Assembly: GCF_900101445.1 (NCBI RefSeq)
Contig: NZ_FNKE01000001.1
Coordinates: 1,054,001 to 1,118,000, forward strand
DNA length: 64,000 bases
From: Streptococcus equinus
GTDB lineage: Bacteria > Bacillota > Bacilli > Lactobacillales > Streptococcaceae
Direction: 5' to 3'
Shown: positions 36,352-45,678 of the stretch, piece by piece
How the letters are laid out: every line of letters begins with the position of its first letter
Numbering within the stretch: the stretch's first letter is position 1
The notes under the pieces: model-generated
The model's input: the letters and a program-made list of their open reading frames with translations, nothing else
What the model was told of the DNA's origin: nothing
Database searches by the model: none
Position numbers and translations under genes: made by a program

Positions 36352-36368
36352 TGTTAGATAATATAACA
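36352..36368. promoter_or_regulatory. GlnR-type box 1 upstream of amtB
   Basis: TGTTAGATAATATAACA fits the GlnR/TnrA consensus TGTNA-N7-TNACA exactly and is palindromic. It lies about 80 bp before the amtB ATG, in the promoter zone. Confidence 0.75.
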
Positions 36369-36552
36369 CTATTTTTTAGACAAGTAAAGGGTTTTTGGAT
36401 AAATTTTCTAAATTTTCTAATTTTATAACAAGAGATGTCAGAGCTTAATTTTAGTGAAAAATGCTTATCCAGCCCTGTTTTAAAAGCTTTTAGCGAGATT
36501 CCAAAAATACACAAGATGTTAGTTTTCGGTCAGTTTTCTTTATAACTACTCG

Positions 36553-36569
36553 TGTTATATTTCCTGACA
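36553..36569. promoter_or_regulatory. GlnR-type box 2 upstream of amtB
   Basis: TGTTATATTTCCTGACA also fits TGTNA-N7-TNACA exactly, about 200 bp upstream of box 1 and next to the rsmI terminator. Two spaced boxes suggest looping or cooperative repression. Confidence 0.6.
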
Positions 36570-36587
36570 TCAAATTGTAAACAAACT

Positions 36588-36616
36588 AAAAAATCGGGAA
36601 ATAATCCCGATTTTTT
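36588..36616 (-). terminator. rsmI terminator
   Basis: AAATCGGGATTATTTCCCGATTT hairpin with T-run on the minus strand, overlapping the last codon of rsmI. Confidence 0.85.
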
Positions 36617-37484
36617 ATAAAATACCGTGATAAGCATTATAAACTTCTTGACGATTTAAACCATAAGTTTTGGCAACTTTTTTAATGGCTTGGTTCGGTT
36701 TGTCTCCAGCTTCAACTAAGCTAGCCACAAGTTCTGCAGGATTTAAGTCTTCAGCTGCTTTTTCAGCCTGTGCCGCTTCATCTTGACCAGACACAATTAA
36801 CAAACATTCACCTTTTAGTGGATTTTCAGCAATGTAATCCAAAATTTCTGAAATTGCGCCGCGTTGGTATTCTTCATAAAGTTTTGTCAATTCACGGACT
36901 AAAACAACTTGTCTGTCACCATAGACAGCTAACATGTTCTCCAAGGTATCTGACACGCGATAAGGTGATTCATAGAAGATTTGAGTCTCAGGATAAGCTT
37001 TTTTGCTTTCAAAAAAGTCTTTTTGCTGTCCTGATTTTCGTGGCAAGAAACCATAAAAGATGTGAGGCTGCGGTGCTAGCCCACTTGCAATCAAGGCTGT
37101 AATCCCTGCTGAAGCACCCGGAAGAGCAACAACAGTGATATCTTCAGCAATCGCTGCTTTAACCAAATCATGTCCTGGGTCAGAAATAGATGGCATCCCC
37201 GCATCTGATACTTGTGCCAAATTTTTCCCAGCTTTCAAGAGCTCGATTAACTCTGGGATTTTTTCATAAGCATTATGCTCATGAAAACTAATTTGTTTAA
37301 CAGCAATATCAAAGTGTTTCAACAATAGCCCAGTATTTCTGGTATCTTCCGCACAGATAAAATCAGCTGTTTTAAGGGTCTCCACAGCACGAAAAGTCAT
37401 GTCTTGCAAGTTACCAATTGGTGTTGGAACAAGATACAATGTCCCGTAGTCGCTCTGACCTTTGAAACTTTTTTGTACTTTCAT
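36615..37484 (-). CDS. rsmI: 16S rRNA (cytidine-1402-2'-O)-methyltransferase
   Basis: Methylates the ribose of C1402 in the decoding site using SAM. The 289 residues have the tetrapyrrole-methylase fold: LYLVPTPIGNLQDMTFRAVE near 17-36, ICAEDTRNT near 43, SDAGMPSISDPG near 93, and LPGASAGITALIASG near 121. The ribosome site (GGAGTAG) lies in the end of yabA, 9 bp upstream. Last gene of the conserved tmk-holB-yaaT-yabA-rsmI cluster. Confidence 0.95.
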   Translation of the reverse strand: MKVQKSFKGQSDYGTLYLVPTPIGNLQDMTFRAVETLKTADFICAEDTRNTGLLLKHFDIAVKQISFHEHNAYEKIPELIELLKAGKNLAQVSDAGMPSISDPGHDLVKAAIAEDITVVALPGASAGITALIASGLAPQPHIFYGFLPRKSGQQKDFFESKKAYPETQIFYESPYRVSDTLENMLAVYGDRQVVLVRELTKLYEEYQRGAISEILDYIAENPLKGECLLIVSGQDEAAQAEKAAEDLNPAELVASLVEAGDKPNQAIKKVAKTYGLNRQEVYNAYHGIL

Positions 37485-37493
37485 ATCAGATAA

Positions 37494-37814
37494 CTACTCC
37501 CTATCTAAGACTTCCATACAGAACATGCACTCTTCGTCATTTTCACGACGTTGTCCGTAATAGTCATTACAAATATGGAAACCATCATGGTAAATACTTT
37601 CGATATATTTCTTACCTTGTTTAGAAGATTTTACAGGAGCTTCTTGTTCCAATTGAGAAAGACGAGTGCGTAATTTGTCATTCTCAAGTCGAAGAGCCGT
37701 ATTTTCTTCTAACAAAGATTGTACTTGTTTTTTCATGGCTTCAATTTCAGCCAAGGTAATCATTAAATTTTGTGAAAAGCCATCAAAGGCATCAAATAAT
37801 TCTTTTTTATCCAC
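37494..37814 (-). CDS. yabA: Replication initiation control protein YabA
   Basis: Binds DnaA and the DnaN clamp and restrains replication initiation. The 106 residues form an N-terminal coiled coil (~1-55, leucine/glutamate-rich) and a C-terminal zinc-binding domain with HxxxC near 78 and CMFC near 97-100. The start overlaps the end of yaaT by 8 bp. Position in the holB cluster is conserved across Firmicutes. Confidence 0.93.
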   Translation of the reverse strand: MDKKELFDAFDGFSQNLMITLAEIEAMKKQVQSLLEENTALRLENDKLRTRLSQLEQEAPVKSSKQGKKYIESIYHDGFHICNDYYGQRRENDEECMFCMEVLDRE

Positions 37815-38607
37815 GTACTTTGACCTCCTCTAAAGCATAAGTTAAAAGAGTATGTCGTTCAGGTAATCTTACCTTAACGGTATCAGAAAAGACATCGATT
37901 CCCACAACTACTCCTAATCCATCAACTGTTTCAATTTCTGTTCCCAAATCAGGGAATTTCTCCTTAGAGGTTTTATAAAACTCATCTTCAAAGCTCAAGC
38001 AGCACATCAAACGACCACAGATACCAGCCGTTTTACCAGTGCTAAGTGACATGCCTTGATTTTTTACCATTTTGATTGATACTGGTGGAAATTCTCCTAA
38101 GAAACTAGCACAGCAAAGGGCACGGCCGCAAGGCCCGACGCCACCGTATACTTGAGCTTCTTCACGACTATTGATTTGACGAAGTTCGATACGTGTCTTA
38201 AAATGAGCCGCTAAATCACGCAAAAGTTGACGGAAATCCACACGGTCTTCCGCACAAAATGTAATCAAGACATAGCTTCTTTCCAAAGGAAAGACAATGT
38301 CGATGACTTTCATTTTAAGCTGATTAGCCTCGATCAACTCATTAACCTTATCAAATGAATTCATCGCTAAGGTTAAATTTTCTTGGTAAGCTTGAAAATC
38401 TTTATCGTTAGCTTGACGCAAAACCTTATCCATTTCAGCAGGTAATTTAATGTCGTCCATGTCTTCATTAGCTGTAACGACTTGGGCTAAGCGGCACCCT
38501 TTCTTATTTTTAACGACTAGGTAGTCACCAACTTGATAATTTTGATTTGGCAAAACATAGACAACCTTGCCTGTTTCTTCGTATTTTACACTCAATACTT
38601 CTGTCAT
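37807..38607 (-). CDS. yaaT: PSP1-domain protein YaaT (RicT)
   Basis: PSP1-domain protein of 266 residues. In Bacillus, YaaT/RicT joins YlbF and YmcA in a [4Fe-4S] complex that steers RNase Y cleavage. The cysteine-rich part ([10 protein letters not shown] near 160 and [13 protein letters not shown] near 190) matches the known family. A YlbF homologue is also in this window at 45.9-46.4 kb; no YmcA is seen. The start overlaps the holB stop by 4 bp. Confidence 0.92.
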   Translation of the reverse strand: MTEVLSVKYEETGKVVYVLPNQNYQVGDYLVVKNKKGCRLAQVVTANEDMDDIKLPAEMDKVLRQANDKDFQAYQENLTLAMNSFDKVNELIEANQLKMKVIDIVFPLERSYVLITFCAEDRVDFRQLLRDLAAHFKTRIELRQINSREEAQVYGGVGPCGRALCCASFLGEFPPVSIKMVKNQGMSLSTGKTAGICGRLMCCLSFEDEFYKTSKEKFPDLGTEIETVDGLGVVVGIDVFSDTVKVRLPERHTLLTYALEEVKVRG

Positions 38608-39479
38608 GAAATCACCATATATTCTAGCACATTCTGGAAGCTAACATTGCTTTTCCACATCTGCTGTGCCTTATAACTTTTCTCTAAATAAGTTAGACTT
38701 TCTTTTTGATTAAACTGCTTTGCTAAGAACAAAGGTAGCAGTTGAAAAACAAGTTCTTGCTCAGACTTTTCAAATGCTGCCTGAACCAAACGCCCTGTTT
38801 CTAGATAAGCTGCCGCCTTATCTCTAAAGAGAATTGAGATAAAACGTTCGCTTGTTTGAAGAAGTTCTAAAATCTTTTTATCAGCCATCAACTCATCTAA
38901 ATGAGCTGGCGTTTTAGCCAATTCTGCCAAGATATCAGCCTGTGTTTTTAAAATGCCAGCTTTCTCAGCTTGTTCGACCAAAAGCTTTTTATTTTTTGGG
39001 AAACGAAAGACCTGCGTACGACTCTTAATCGTTGGAAGGACTTTACTTTCATCGCTGGTCAATAGAATCATGTAAGAAGAACTTTGTGGTTCTTCAATGA
39101 ATTTCAAGAGACTGTTAGCAGCGTTGACGTGCATCTTTTCGCAATCCTGAATAATGAAAACCTGTGATTTCCCTTCAAATCCAGAACGTGAAAAGTCACG
39201 CATCATCTCACGAATCGTATCTGTCTTGATAATCTGACCAGTTGGCTTAACCACCTTAACGTCTGAGAAATCACTGTCATCAATCAACTGACACTCACGA
39301 CATTTTCCACAGGGTCTACCGTCATGCAAATTCTCACAGAAACGACTTTTGGCAAGATAGAGTGCAAAATCAAAGCTGGCAAAATCCCCTGAAAAAAGAT
39401 AGGCGTGGTTCATCCTATCTGATTTTAAAATCTGATTAAAGTCTTTAAAAAGTTGGGGTTGCAAGCACTCTAAATCCAT
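38604..39479 (-). CDS. holB: DNA polymerase III delta' subunit
   Basis: Clamp-loader subunit of 291 residues. AAA+ fold with a four-cysteine zinc module (CENLHDGRPCGKCREC near 49-64), the HVNAANSLLKFIEEP motif near 118-132 and the SRTQVF sensor-1 like segment near 157. It has no functional Walker A, as expected for delta prime. It lies 18 bp after tmk, within the same operon. Confidence 0.95.
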   Translation of the reverse strand: MDLECLQPQLFKDFNQILKSDRMNHAYLFSGDFASFDFALYLAKSRFCENLHDGRPCGKCRECQLIDDSDFSDVKVVKPTGQIIKTDTIREMMRDFSRSGFEGKSQVFIIQDCEKMHVNAANSLLKFIEEPQSSSYMILLTSDESKVLPTIKSRTQVFRFPKNKKLLVEQAEKAGILKTQADILAELAKTPAHLDELMADKKILELLQTSERFISILFRDKAAAYLETGRLVQAAFEKSEQELVFQLLPLFLAKQFNQKESLTYLEKSYKAQQMWKSNVSFQNVLEYMVIS

Positions 39480-39497
39480 TTTAATTCCTTTACTTTT

Positions 39498-40124
39498 TTA
39501 GCTTAATCGCTCAAGAATCACTTGTGTTGCTTCTGCAACAACTTGATCAAGATCACGAGACGCATCAATAGTGACAATGCGTTCTTCTGTCTGAGCTAAA
39601 GCTAGATATCCTTGTCTAACACGCTTGTGCATGTCTAATTTTTCCAAATCAAGACGATTGACTTCACGATCAGCATTCTTAGCAATTCGAGCCAATCCAA
39701 TTTCTGATTCAACATCAAAATAGAGTGTCAAATCAGGTTCTCTACCGTCAGTTGAGAAGTCATTTAACTTAGCGATAACTTCCTTATCAAGGCCACGACC
39801 AGCCCCTTGGTAAGCTACTGAGCTATCAATAAAACGGTCAATCAAGACCACCTTACCAGCCTCTAAAGCTGGCAAAACCTTTTCAACATAGTGTTGACGT
39901 CTTGCTGCCATATAAAGCAACAATTCAGTCTTACTATCCATCGCAACGTGCTTAACATCTAAAATAACGTCACGAATGCGTTCTGCAATTTCAACACCAC
40001 CAGGTTCACGTGTGGTTACAATATCATAGCCCTTCTCTTGCAAAACTGGAAGCACTTTTTCTAGAACTGTTGTCTTTCCAGCGCCATCTGGACCTTCAAA
40101 TGTAATGATTATACCGTTTTTCAT
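39498..40124 (-). CDS. tmk: Thymidylate kinase
   Basis: Phosphorylates dTMP to dTDP. The 208 residues have P-loop [11 protein letters not shown] at 9-19, TREPGG near 38, and the DR(Y/F) motif [20 protein letters not shown] near 91-110. AAGGAA site before the ATG. First gene of the tmk-holB-yaaT-yabA-rsmI series. Confidence 0.97.
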   Translation of the reverse strand: MKNGIIITFEGPDGAGKTTVLEKVLPVLQEKGYDIVTTREPGGVEIAERIRDVILDVKHVAMDSKTELLLYMAARRQHYVEKVLPALEAGKVVLIDRFIDSSVAYQGAGRGLDKEVIAKLNDFSTDGREPDLTLYFDVESEIGLARIAKNADREVNRLDLEKLDMHKRVRQGYLALAQTEERIVTIDASRDLDQVVAEATQVILERLS

Positions 40125-40174
40125 GAAAATTCCTTAAATTAGATTTTATACTTCTATTCTATCAAAAATCAAGC

Positions 40175-40204
40175 AAAAAAGCACTGCTAATCTTAGCAAT
40201 GCTT
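40175..40204 (-). terminator. Terminator of the CBS-ACT gene
   Basis: AGCATTGCTAA / TTAGCAGTGCT hairpin with TTTTTT on the minus strand, 13 bp after the stop. Confidence 0.88.
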
Positions 40205-40216
40205 CTATATATTCCC

Positions 40217-40876
40217 TTAATCAATCACTTTAGCTGATGTCAATTCAATTGCATCAACTTGAATACCTTGATTAATCAATTTTTCACGCAAATCCGTAAC
40301 ATCTGCTCTGCCATCGATTTGAATCTCAATAGCTACCTTACCTGATCTACGTGTCGCAACTACTGTACGCTTGATATTAAGGTTATCAGCAGAAATCGTG
40401 TCAACAATTTTAGCTAAAGTCCCAACAGTATCATCTGCCGTTATGATAACACGAACCCCTTCTTCTCCGTAACCTGAAACTTCAAGAAAGGCTTTAAATA
40501 CGTCTTTTTCAGTAATCACACCGAAAACTTGACCCGCCTCAACAACTGGGAGAATTCCGACTTGATTCTTCATCATGGCATAGACAGCATCTTCAAGGCT
40601 AGCATATGGTGAAACGGTAATGACATCTCGCACCATAATATCTCGAATTTTTGTTTTATTTAACAAATAATTCATCTCATAAATAGAAAGTGTTGTCGCT
40701 TTTGAAGGACTCGCTTCTGCCATTGTTCTCTCAGTAACAACTCCGACAAGTCTATCATTTTCAATAACAGGCAAGCGGCGCAAACCTTGTTCTCGCATCA
40801 TATCCGCTGTGTGAGCGACTGTCGTATCTGGTGATACGTAGACAACTTTTCTTGTCATAAAATCTTTAACTGCCAT
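40217..40876 (-). CDS. CBS-domain protein with C-terminal ACT domain (AcuB-like)
   Basis: Cytoplasmic regulatory protein of 219 residues. Two CBS motifs (~5-58 starting KDFMTRKVVYVSPDTTV, and ~75-132 starting IRDIMVRDVITVSPYASLE) should form an adenosine-nucleotide-binding Bateman module. They are followed by an ACT domain (~138-210, RVIITADDTVGTLAKIVD) that may bind an amino acid. The layout is that of AcuB-like proteins. It lies directly downstream of the branched-chain amino acid transporter genes, which makes an amino-acid-sensing role plausible but unproven. Confidence 0.85.
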   Translation of the reverse strand: MAVKDFMTRKVVYVSPDTTVAHTADMMREQGLRRLPVIENDRLVGVVTERTMAEASPSKATTLSIYEMNYLLNKTKIRDIMVRDVITVSPYASLEDAVYAMMKNQVGILPVVEAGQVFGVITEKDVFKAFLEVSGYGEEGVRVIITADDTVGTLAKIVDTISADNLNIKRTVVATRRSGKVAIEIQIDGRADVTDLREKLINQGIQVDAIELTSAKVID

Positions 40877-40952
40877 AATTAATCTCCGCTTATTTTTCTT
40901 ACATTTATTATATCACAAACTGCAAACGATTTCTAAAAAGGTGAAAATGAAT

Positions 40953-40988
40953 AAAACAAGACAGGGCAGACCTCTGTCCACCCCGTCA
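40953..40988 (-). terminator. liv operon terminator
   Basis: On the minus strand GACGGGGTGGACAGAGG folds with TCTGCCCTGTC (mismatches inside), then TTGTTTTA. Lies 25-60 bp after livF. Confidence 0.65.
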
Positions 40989-41012
40989 TCAAGAACCGTT
41001 AAAAGTCTATTC

Positions 41013-41723
41013 TTATCCACCAAGATAGGCTTTACGAACTTCTTCAGATTCCAATAATTCTTTACCTGTTCCAGAAAGAACAACTTTACCTGTCTCTAAC
41101 ACATAGCCACGGTCAGCAATTGCTAGAGCTTTATTGGCATTTTGTTCAATCAGTAAAACCGTTGTTCCTTGTTTTTGAATATCTTGGATAATATCAAAAA
41201 TTTCTTGGATAAAGATTGGTGCTAGTCCCATTGATGGTTCATCAAGGAGTAACAATTTAGGTTGACTCATCAAAGCACGCCCCATGGCAAGCATTTGTTG
41301 TTCACCACCTGAAAGTGTGGCAGCATCTTGCATTTTACGTTCTTCAAGACGTGGAAAACGATCAAAGACTTTTTTCAAGTTCTTTTGATTTTCTTCACGG
41401 TCATTGCGTAAGAAAGCTCCTAATTCAAGGTTTTCAAGCACAGTCAAACCAGGGAAAACATGACGTCCTTCAGGAACTTGAGACAAACCATTTGCCACAA
41501 TTCGACGAGCTGGTTCTTTTTGGATTTCTTGACCAAGAAATTCAATTTTACCAGCACTTGGACGAACCAAGCCTGAAATTGTGCGAAGAATGGATGTTTT
41601 ACCAGCACCGTTGGCACCAATAAGAGTTACAACTTCACCTTCATTGACTTCAAAAGAAACGTCTTTTACAGCTTGGATGACGCCGTAATGTACTGATAAA
41701 TTATCAACTTTTAACATTGCCAT
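41013..41723 (-). CDS. livF: Branched-chain amino acid ABC transporter ATPase LivF
   Basis: One of two ATPases of the LIV uptake system. The 236 residues have Walker A GANGAGKTS near 34-42, signature LSGGEQQ near 139, and Walker B LLLLDEPSMGLAP near 158-170. The C-terminus is short, as usual for LivF. The start abuts the stop of livG (1-bp overlap). Last gene of livJHMGF. Confidence 0.95.
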   Translation of the reverse strand: MAMLKVDNLSVHYGVIQAVKDVSFEVNEGEVVTLIGANGAGKTSILRTISGLVRPSAGKIEFLGQEIQKEPARRIVANGLSQVPEGRHVFPGLTVLENLELGAFLRNDREENQKNLKKVFDRFPRLEERKMQDAATLSGGEQQMLAMGRALMSQPKLLLLDEPSMGLAPIFIQEIFDIIQDIQKQGTTVLLIEQNANKALAIADRGYVLETGKVVLSGTGKELLESEEVRKAYLGG

Positions 41724-42487
41724 TACCCTTCACCTCCAAGATATGCTTCAATGACGCGTTGATTTGTTTTAATTTCATCTGGTGTTCCATGAGCGATTAA
41801 ACGTCCATATTCAAGAACATAAATGCGCTCAGTCACTTCCATAACAAGACTCATATCATGCTCGATAAGCATGATGGTAATATCAAACTCTTCCTTAATA
41901 CGACGAATTAATTGAGTCAATTCTGCCGTTTCTTGTGGATTCATCCCTGCTGCGGGTTCATCCAAGAAAAGAATTTTAGGTTCTGTCGCAAGGGCACGAA
42001 CAATTTCCAAACGACGTTGTTGACCATAAGGAAGATTTTTGGCTAAAGTTTCCGCATCCCCATCAAGGTCAAAAATAGCAAGAAGATTCATTGCTTTTTG
42101 ACGAAGTTTCGCTTCGCTGTGATAGAACTTAGGCAAACGAAGAAAACTTGCTAAAAGATATGGTTTGTTTTGGTTAGCCATACCGACAAGGACATTTTCT
42201 AAAACTGTCATATCTTTAAAGAGACGGATGTTTTGGAAAGTACGTGAAAGTCCAAGCGATGCAATTTTATAAGGTTTCTTACCATTTAGCAATGTACCAT
42301 CAAGAGAAACTGATCCTTCACTTGGTTCGTAAACACCTGTCAAAAGATTGAAAAGCGTTGTTTTACCAGCACCATTTGGTCCGATAAGCCCAACTAACTC
42401 ACCTTTATCAAGGTGCATTGTCACATCACCAACGGCTGTCAAACCACCGAAATTTTTAGTTAGATTTTTAACTTCAAGCAATGCCAT
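41723..42487 (-). CDS. livG: Branched-chain amino acid ABC transporter ATPase LivG
   Basis: Second ATPase of the LIV system, 254 residues. Walker A GPNGAGKTT near 36-44 and Walker B ILFLDEPAAGMNP near 170-182. The signature has the LivG form LPYGQQRRLE in place of LSGGQ. The C-terminal extension (IYVLEYGRLIAHGTPDEI) is typical. It overlaps both neighbours by 1 bp, showing tight coupling in the operon. Confidence 0.95.
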   Translation of the reverse strand: MALLEVKNLTKNFGGLTAVGDVTMHLDKGELVGLIGPNGAGKTTLFNLLTGVYEPSEGSVSLDGTLLNGKKPYKIASLGLSRTFQNIRLFKDMTVLENVLVGMANQNKPYLLASFLRLPKFYHSEAKLRQKAMNLLAIFDLDGDAETLAKNLPYGQQRRLEIVRALATEPKILFLDEPAAGMNPQETAELTQLIRRIKEEFDITIMLIEHDMSLVMEVTERIYVLEYGRLIAHGTPDEIKTNQRVIEAYLGGEG

Positions 42488-43440
42488 TAGTGATTACCTC
42501 CTTTGCCTTTATTAAAGAATCGAGACAAGGTAAATTCTTTTGTCCCTAAAAGTCCACTTGGACGGAAAATCATGACTAAAATCAAAGCAAGTGAGTAAAT
42601 AATCATACGAAGGTTTGAAACATTTTGCAAGAACATGTTCAAAATACCTAAAACAATAGCAGCAAGAATAGTTCCTGTAATTGAACCAAGACCACCAAGC
42701 ACAGCAATAATGAGATAATCAATTGACTTCATAATAGTGAAATCTTTTGGCACAACTGTTCCGATATAACCAACGTAAAGAGACCCTGCAATAGCAGAAA
42801 TAATTGCTCCCATAACGAAAATCATGACTTTCATTTTCGTTACGTTAACTCCCATTGCTTCTGCTGCAATCTCATCTTCGCGCACAGCAATAACTTGACG
42901 TCCAGTAGATGAACGCAAGAAATTCAAAATCAAAACGGTGATTCCTGCTACAAAGATAAAGATAACTGGCCATGATGTATAGGGCAAAATTCCTGTCAAA
43001 CCAGCCGCACCATTTGTTAAATCACCACCATTAACGATAACGATACGGATGATTTCAGCCATACCAAGCGTTGCAATGGCAAGATAGTCACCCTTCAAAC
43101 GAAGTGTTGGCACACCAAAGACAAGAGCGACAAAAACCGCAATCACTACCCCAACAAGCATTGAGAAGTAAAAGCCGCCATAAGTTGGATTTTGCTGCGT
43201 AATAATGGCTGTCGCATAAGCACCGATTGCCATGAAACCAGCTTGTCCAAGAGTAAACTGACCTGAGAAACCAAGCACCAAGTTAGTCCCAAGTCCCATC
43301 AAAATACTAATACCAATTCCCATTAAGATTTGGATATAGTAAAGGTTTAAAATATTGGTTTTGGTTAATAATTCAATGATTCCAAAAAGAACCACAATAA
43401 TCGCAAGCCAAGAAAGGTTAAGTTTTAGATTCTTTTTCAT
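42487..43440 (-). CDS. livM: Branched-chain amino acid ABC transporter permease LivM
   Basis: Integral membrane permease of 317 residues with about nine helices. The conserved LivM segments GQFTLGQAGFMAIGAY near 60-75 and the EAA-like cytoplasmic loop AVREDEIAAEAMGVNV near 180-195 are present. It pairs with LivH as a heterodimer. It starts 3 bp after livH ends. Confidence 0.94.
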   Translation of the reverse strand: MKKNLKLNLSWLAIIVVLFGIIELLTKTNILNLYYIQILMGIGISILMGLGTNLVLGFSGQFTLGQAGFMAIGAYATAIITQQNPTYGGFYFSMLVGVVIAVFVALVFGVPTLRLKGDYLAIATLGMAEIIRIVIVNGGDLTNGAAGLTGILPYTSWPVIFIFVAGITVLILNFLRSSTGRQVIAVREDEIAAEAMGVNVTKMKVMIFVMGAIISAIAGSLYVGYIGTVVPKDFTIMKSIDYLIIAVLGGLGSITGTILAAIVLGILNMFLQNVSNLRMIIYSLALILVMIFRPSGLLGTKEFTLSRFFNKGKGGNH

Positions 43441-43443
43441 TTT

Positions 43444-44328
43444 CTACACCTTCTCTTTCACATTTTTACCGAGGATACCAGCAGGTCTTACCAAAAGAAT
43501 AATGATTAAGACAGCGTAAACAATAGCATCACGGTAGCTTGAGAGGTTAACCGAAATTGATAAAGTCTCTAAAATACCAATCACAAATCCACCAAGAGCA
43601 GCACCTGGAATGATTCCAATACCACCAAGAACGGCAGCGACAAAGGCTTTAATACCAGGCGTCATCCCCATAAGCGGCTCGATTGAATTATAGTAAAGTC
43701 CAATCAAAACACCAGCAGCTCCAGCAAGTGCTGAACCAAGGGCAAAGGTAAAACTAATTGTCGAATTAACATTAATCCCCATCAATTCAGCTGCATCACT
43801 ATCGACTGATACCGCACGCATGGCTTTACCCATTTTTGTCTTTTGAACAATCAATTGCAAAGCAACCATCAAAATAAGTGAGACAAGCAAAATCAACAAT
43901 TGAATGTTAGTAACCGTCACAGGACCAAGCTTATAACTAACAATATCAATAGCTTGCGGGAATGAACGTGTATTGGCTCCCACAAAGAAAACCATACCGT
44001 ATTCAAGCAAAAAAGAAACACCGATAGCTGTAATCAAGGCGGCAATACGAGTTGAGTGACGCAAAGGACGATAAGCCAAGAATTCAATAACCATTCCGAT
44101 AAAGGCAGTCGCAATCATTGTCACAATCAGTGCAAGCCAAAAATTCATATGAAGTGTGCTAATCGCATAGTAACCAATAAAAGCACCCAACATGTAAATA
44201 TCGCCATGTGCAAAGTTAATTAATTTAATAATCCCATAAACCATGGTATAACCTAAGGCAAGCAAAGCATAAATACTTCCTAGAATAATACCATTAACCA
44301 GTTGTTGGGGAAGTTGTTCTAAAAACAT
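43444..44328 (-). CDS. livH: Branched-chain amino acid ABC transporter permease LivH
   Basis: Integral membrane permease of 294 residues with about eight helices. It has the LivH start LVNGIILGSIYALLALGYTM, INFAHGDIYMLGAF near 38-51, and the cytoplasmic loop MRAVSVDSDAAELMGINV near 165-185. It follows the binding-protein gene by 57 bp on the same strand. Confidence 0.95.
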   Translation of the reverse strand: MFLEQLPQQLVNGIILGSIYALLALGYTMVYGIIKLINFAHGDIYMLGAFIGYYAISTLHMNFWLALIVTMIATAFIGMVIEFLAYRPLRHSTRIAALITAIGVSFLLEYGMVFFVGANTRSFPQAIDIVSYKLGPVTVTNIQLLILLVSLILMVALQLIVQKTKMGKAMRAVSVDSDAAELMGINVNSTISFTFALGSALAGAAGVLIGLYYNSIEPLMGMTPGIKAFVAAVLGGIGIIPGAALGGFVIGILETLSISVNLSSYRDAIVYAVLIIILLVRPAGILGKNVKEKV

Positions 44329-44385
44329 AAAATACCAAACTTTCTAGTCATGTGATATAAAAACAAATAGCAAATCAAATAAGTT

Positions 44386-45564
44386 TTATTTTTTAATTTC
44401 AACGGCGTCTGCTGAAGCCTCAGCTCCATCTTTCATGGCAACCATCAAAGCGGTTTTGATTGGATTGTGTTTTTTATCAATGGTCATTGTACCAGTCACA
44501 CCATCAAAATCTTTTAAGCTAGCAAGGTTATCAGCAATGTCAATTGATGTTTTAGCACCTTCTGCTGCTTTTGCAATCATGTAAACAGAATCATAAGCAA
44601 GCGCTGCAAACATATTTGGTTCTGAACCGTATTTAGCTTTATAAGCTTTAATAAAGTCTGTCGCCTTAGCTGAAAGTGCTGTTTTGGTTGAATAACCAGA
44701 TACGTAGTAAACACCATTCGTATTAGCTTTACCAGCCAAATCACCAAAGCTGTCATCGTTGAAACCATCAGGTCCAAGGATTGGAACACTGATGCCCATA
44801 TCACGCGCTTGTTTTGTGATAATACCAGTTTCAGTGTAATAACCAGGCATTACAATGGCATCATAATCCAAGTTTTTAATTTTTGTTAAAGCAGATTGGA
44901 AATCTTTGTCCCCTGAAGCAAAAGTAGCGGTTGTGACAATATCGCCTTGATATTTTTTCTTGAACTCTTCTGCAATCCCTTTAGCATAGTCACTTGAATT
45001 GTCATAATAAAGGACAACTTTTTTAGCATTCAAATTTCTGTAAGCATACTGAGCTAAAACTTGACCTTGGAAACTATCTTGGAAAGTTGTACGGAAAACA
45101 TATTTTTTAACACCATCAACCGTATCAAGCGTTAGGTCATCTTGAGTTCCACTTGGTGTTAACAAAGGAACTCCTGTTTTTTGGGCATTCAAACTTGCTG
45201 CAGCAACCGCACCAGAAGTCGCTGGGCCAATCATGGCATTTACTTGACTCTGGATAGCTAAGTTAGTTGCAGCTGTTGAAGCTTCTGCATTTTCTGACTT
45301 GTTGTCTTTTGTGACAAGTTCGATTTTTTTCCCATCAACACCGCCAGCTTTATTAATCTCTTGAACAGCGAGTTTAACCCCGTTATTTTCAGCATTACCG
45401 TATGCAGCAACTGTACCAGTCAATTCAAGATTAACACCGACTTTGATAGTATCACCAATTGTTGTACCCGTAGCATTTGCAGTCACATCTGGAGACTTAC
45501 TGCAAGCCGCTAAAGCGATTGAGGCTAAAAAAGTTAGCGCTGTTAGCGCAATCTTTTTATGCAT
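44386..45564 (-). CDS. livJ: Branched-chain amino acid ABC transporter substrate-binding lipoprotein LivJ
   Basis: Surface lipoprotein that captures Leu, Ile and Val. The 392 residues begin with a signal peptide ending in the lipobox LAAC (Cys21). A Peripla_BP_6 domain follows (IKVGVNLELTGTVAAYG near 41-57; GPATSGAVAAAS near 117). AAGGAG site before the ATG. Its promoter lies at 45670-45678 and the leader contains a CodY-like box within a 9-bp inverted repeat, so repression by CodY when branched-chain amino acids are plentiful is expected. Confidence 0.95.
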   Translation of the reverse strand: MHKKIALTALTFLASIALAACSKSPDVTANATGTTIGDTIKVGVNLELTGTVAAYGNAENNGVKLAVQEINKAGGVDGKKIELVTKDNKSENAEASTAATNLAIQSQVNAMIGPATSGAVAAASLNAQKTGVPLLTPSGTQDDLTLDTVDGVKKYVFRTTFQDSFQGQVLAQYAYRNLNAKKVVLYYDNSSDYAKGIAEEFKKKYQGDIVTTATFASGDKDFQSALTKIKNLDYDAIVMPGYYTETGIITKQARDMGISVPILGPDGFNDDSFGDLAGKANTNGVYYVSGYSTKTALSAKATDFIKAYKAKYGSEPNMFAALAYDSVYMIAKAAEGAKTSIDIADNLASLKDFDGVTGTMTIDKKHNPIKTALMVAMKDGAEASADAVEIKK

Positions 45565-45602
45565 AAGACGTTATCTCCTTATTTTCTAATAAAAAGTTTA
45601 TT

Positions 45603-45643
45603 CAAAGAATACTGATTTTTCTGAAAATTTAAACTATTCTTTG
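45603..45643. promoter_or_regulatory. livJ leader: CodY-like box inside a 9-bp inverted repeat
   Basis: Minus-strand AATTTTCAGAAAAAT (45615-45629) matches the CodY consensus at 14 of 15 positions. It is enclosed by the perfect inverted repeat CAAAGAATA / TATTCTTTG (45603-45611, 45635-45643). It lies downstream of the predicted transcription start, where CodY could act as a roadblock. Confidence 0.65.
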
Positions 45644-45669
45644 AGCACTTATAAGTTATTCAAGATAGT

Positions 45670-45678
45670 ATTATATCA
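45670..45678 (-). promoter_or_regulatory. livJ promoter, extended -10 sharing the ylbG stop codon
   Basis: TGATATAAT on the minus strand. The TGA of the extended -10 is the stop codon of ylbG. No strong -35 is visible. Confidence 0.55.

Noticed and set aside
36400-36424. AATTTTCTAAATTTTCTAATTTT upstream of amtB as a CodY box
   Set aside because: The AATTTTCT half matches, but the second half of the consensus (GAAAATT) is poorly matched; too weak in AT-rich DNA.
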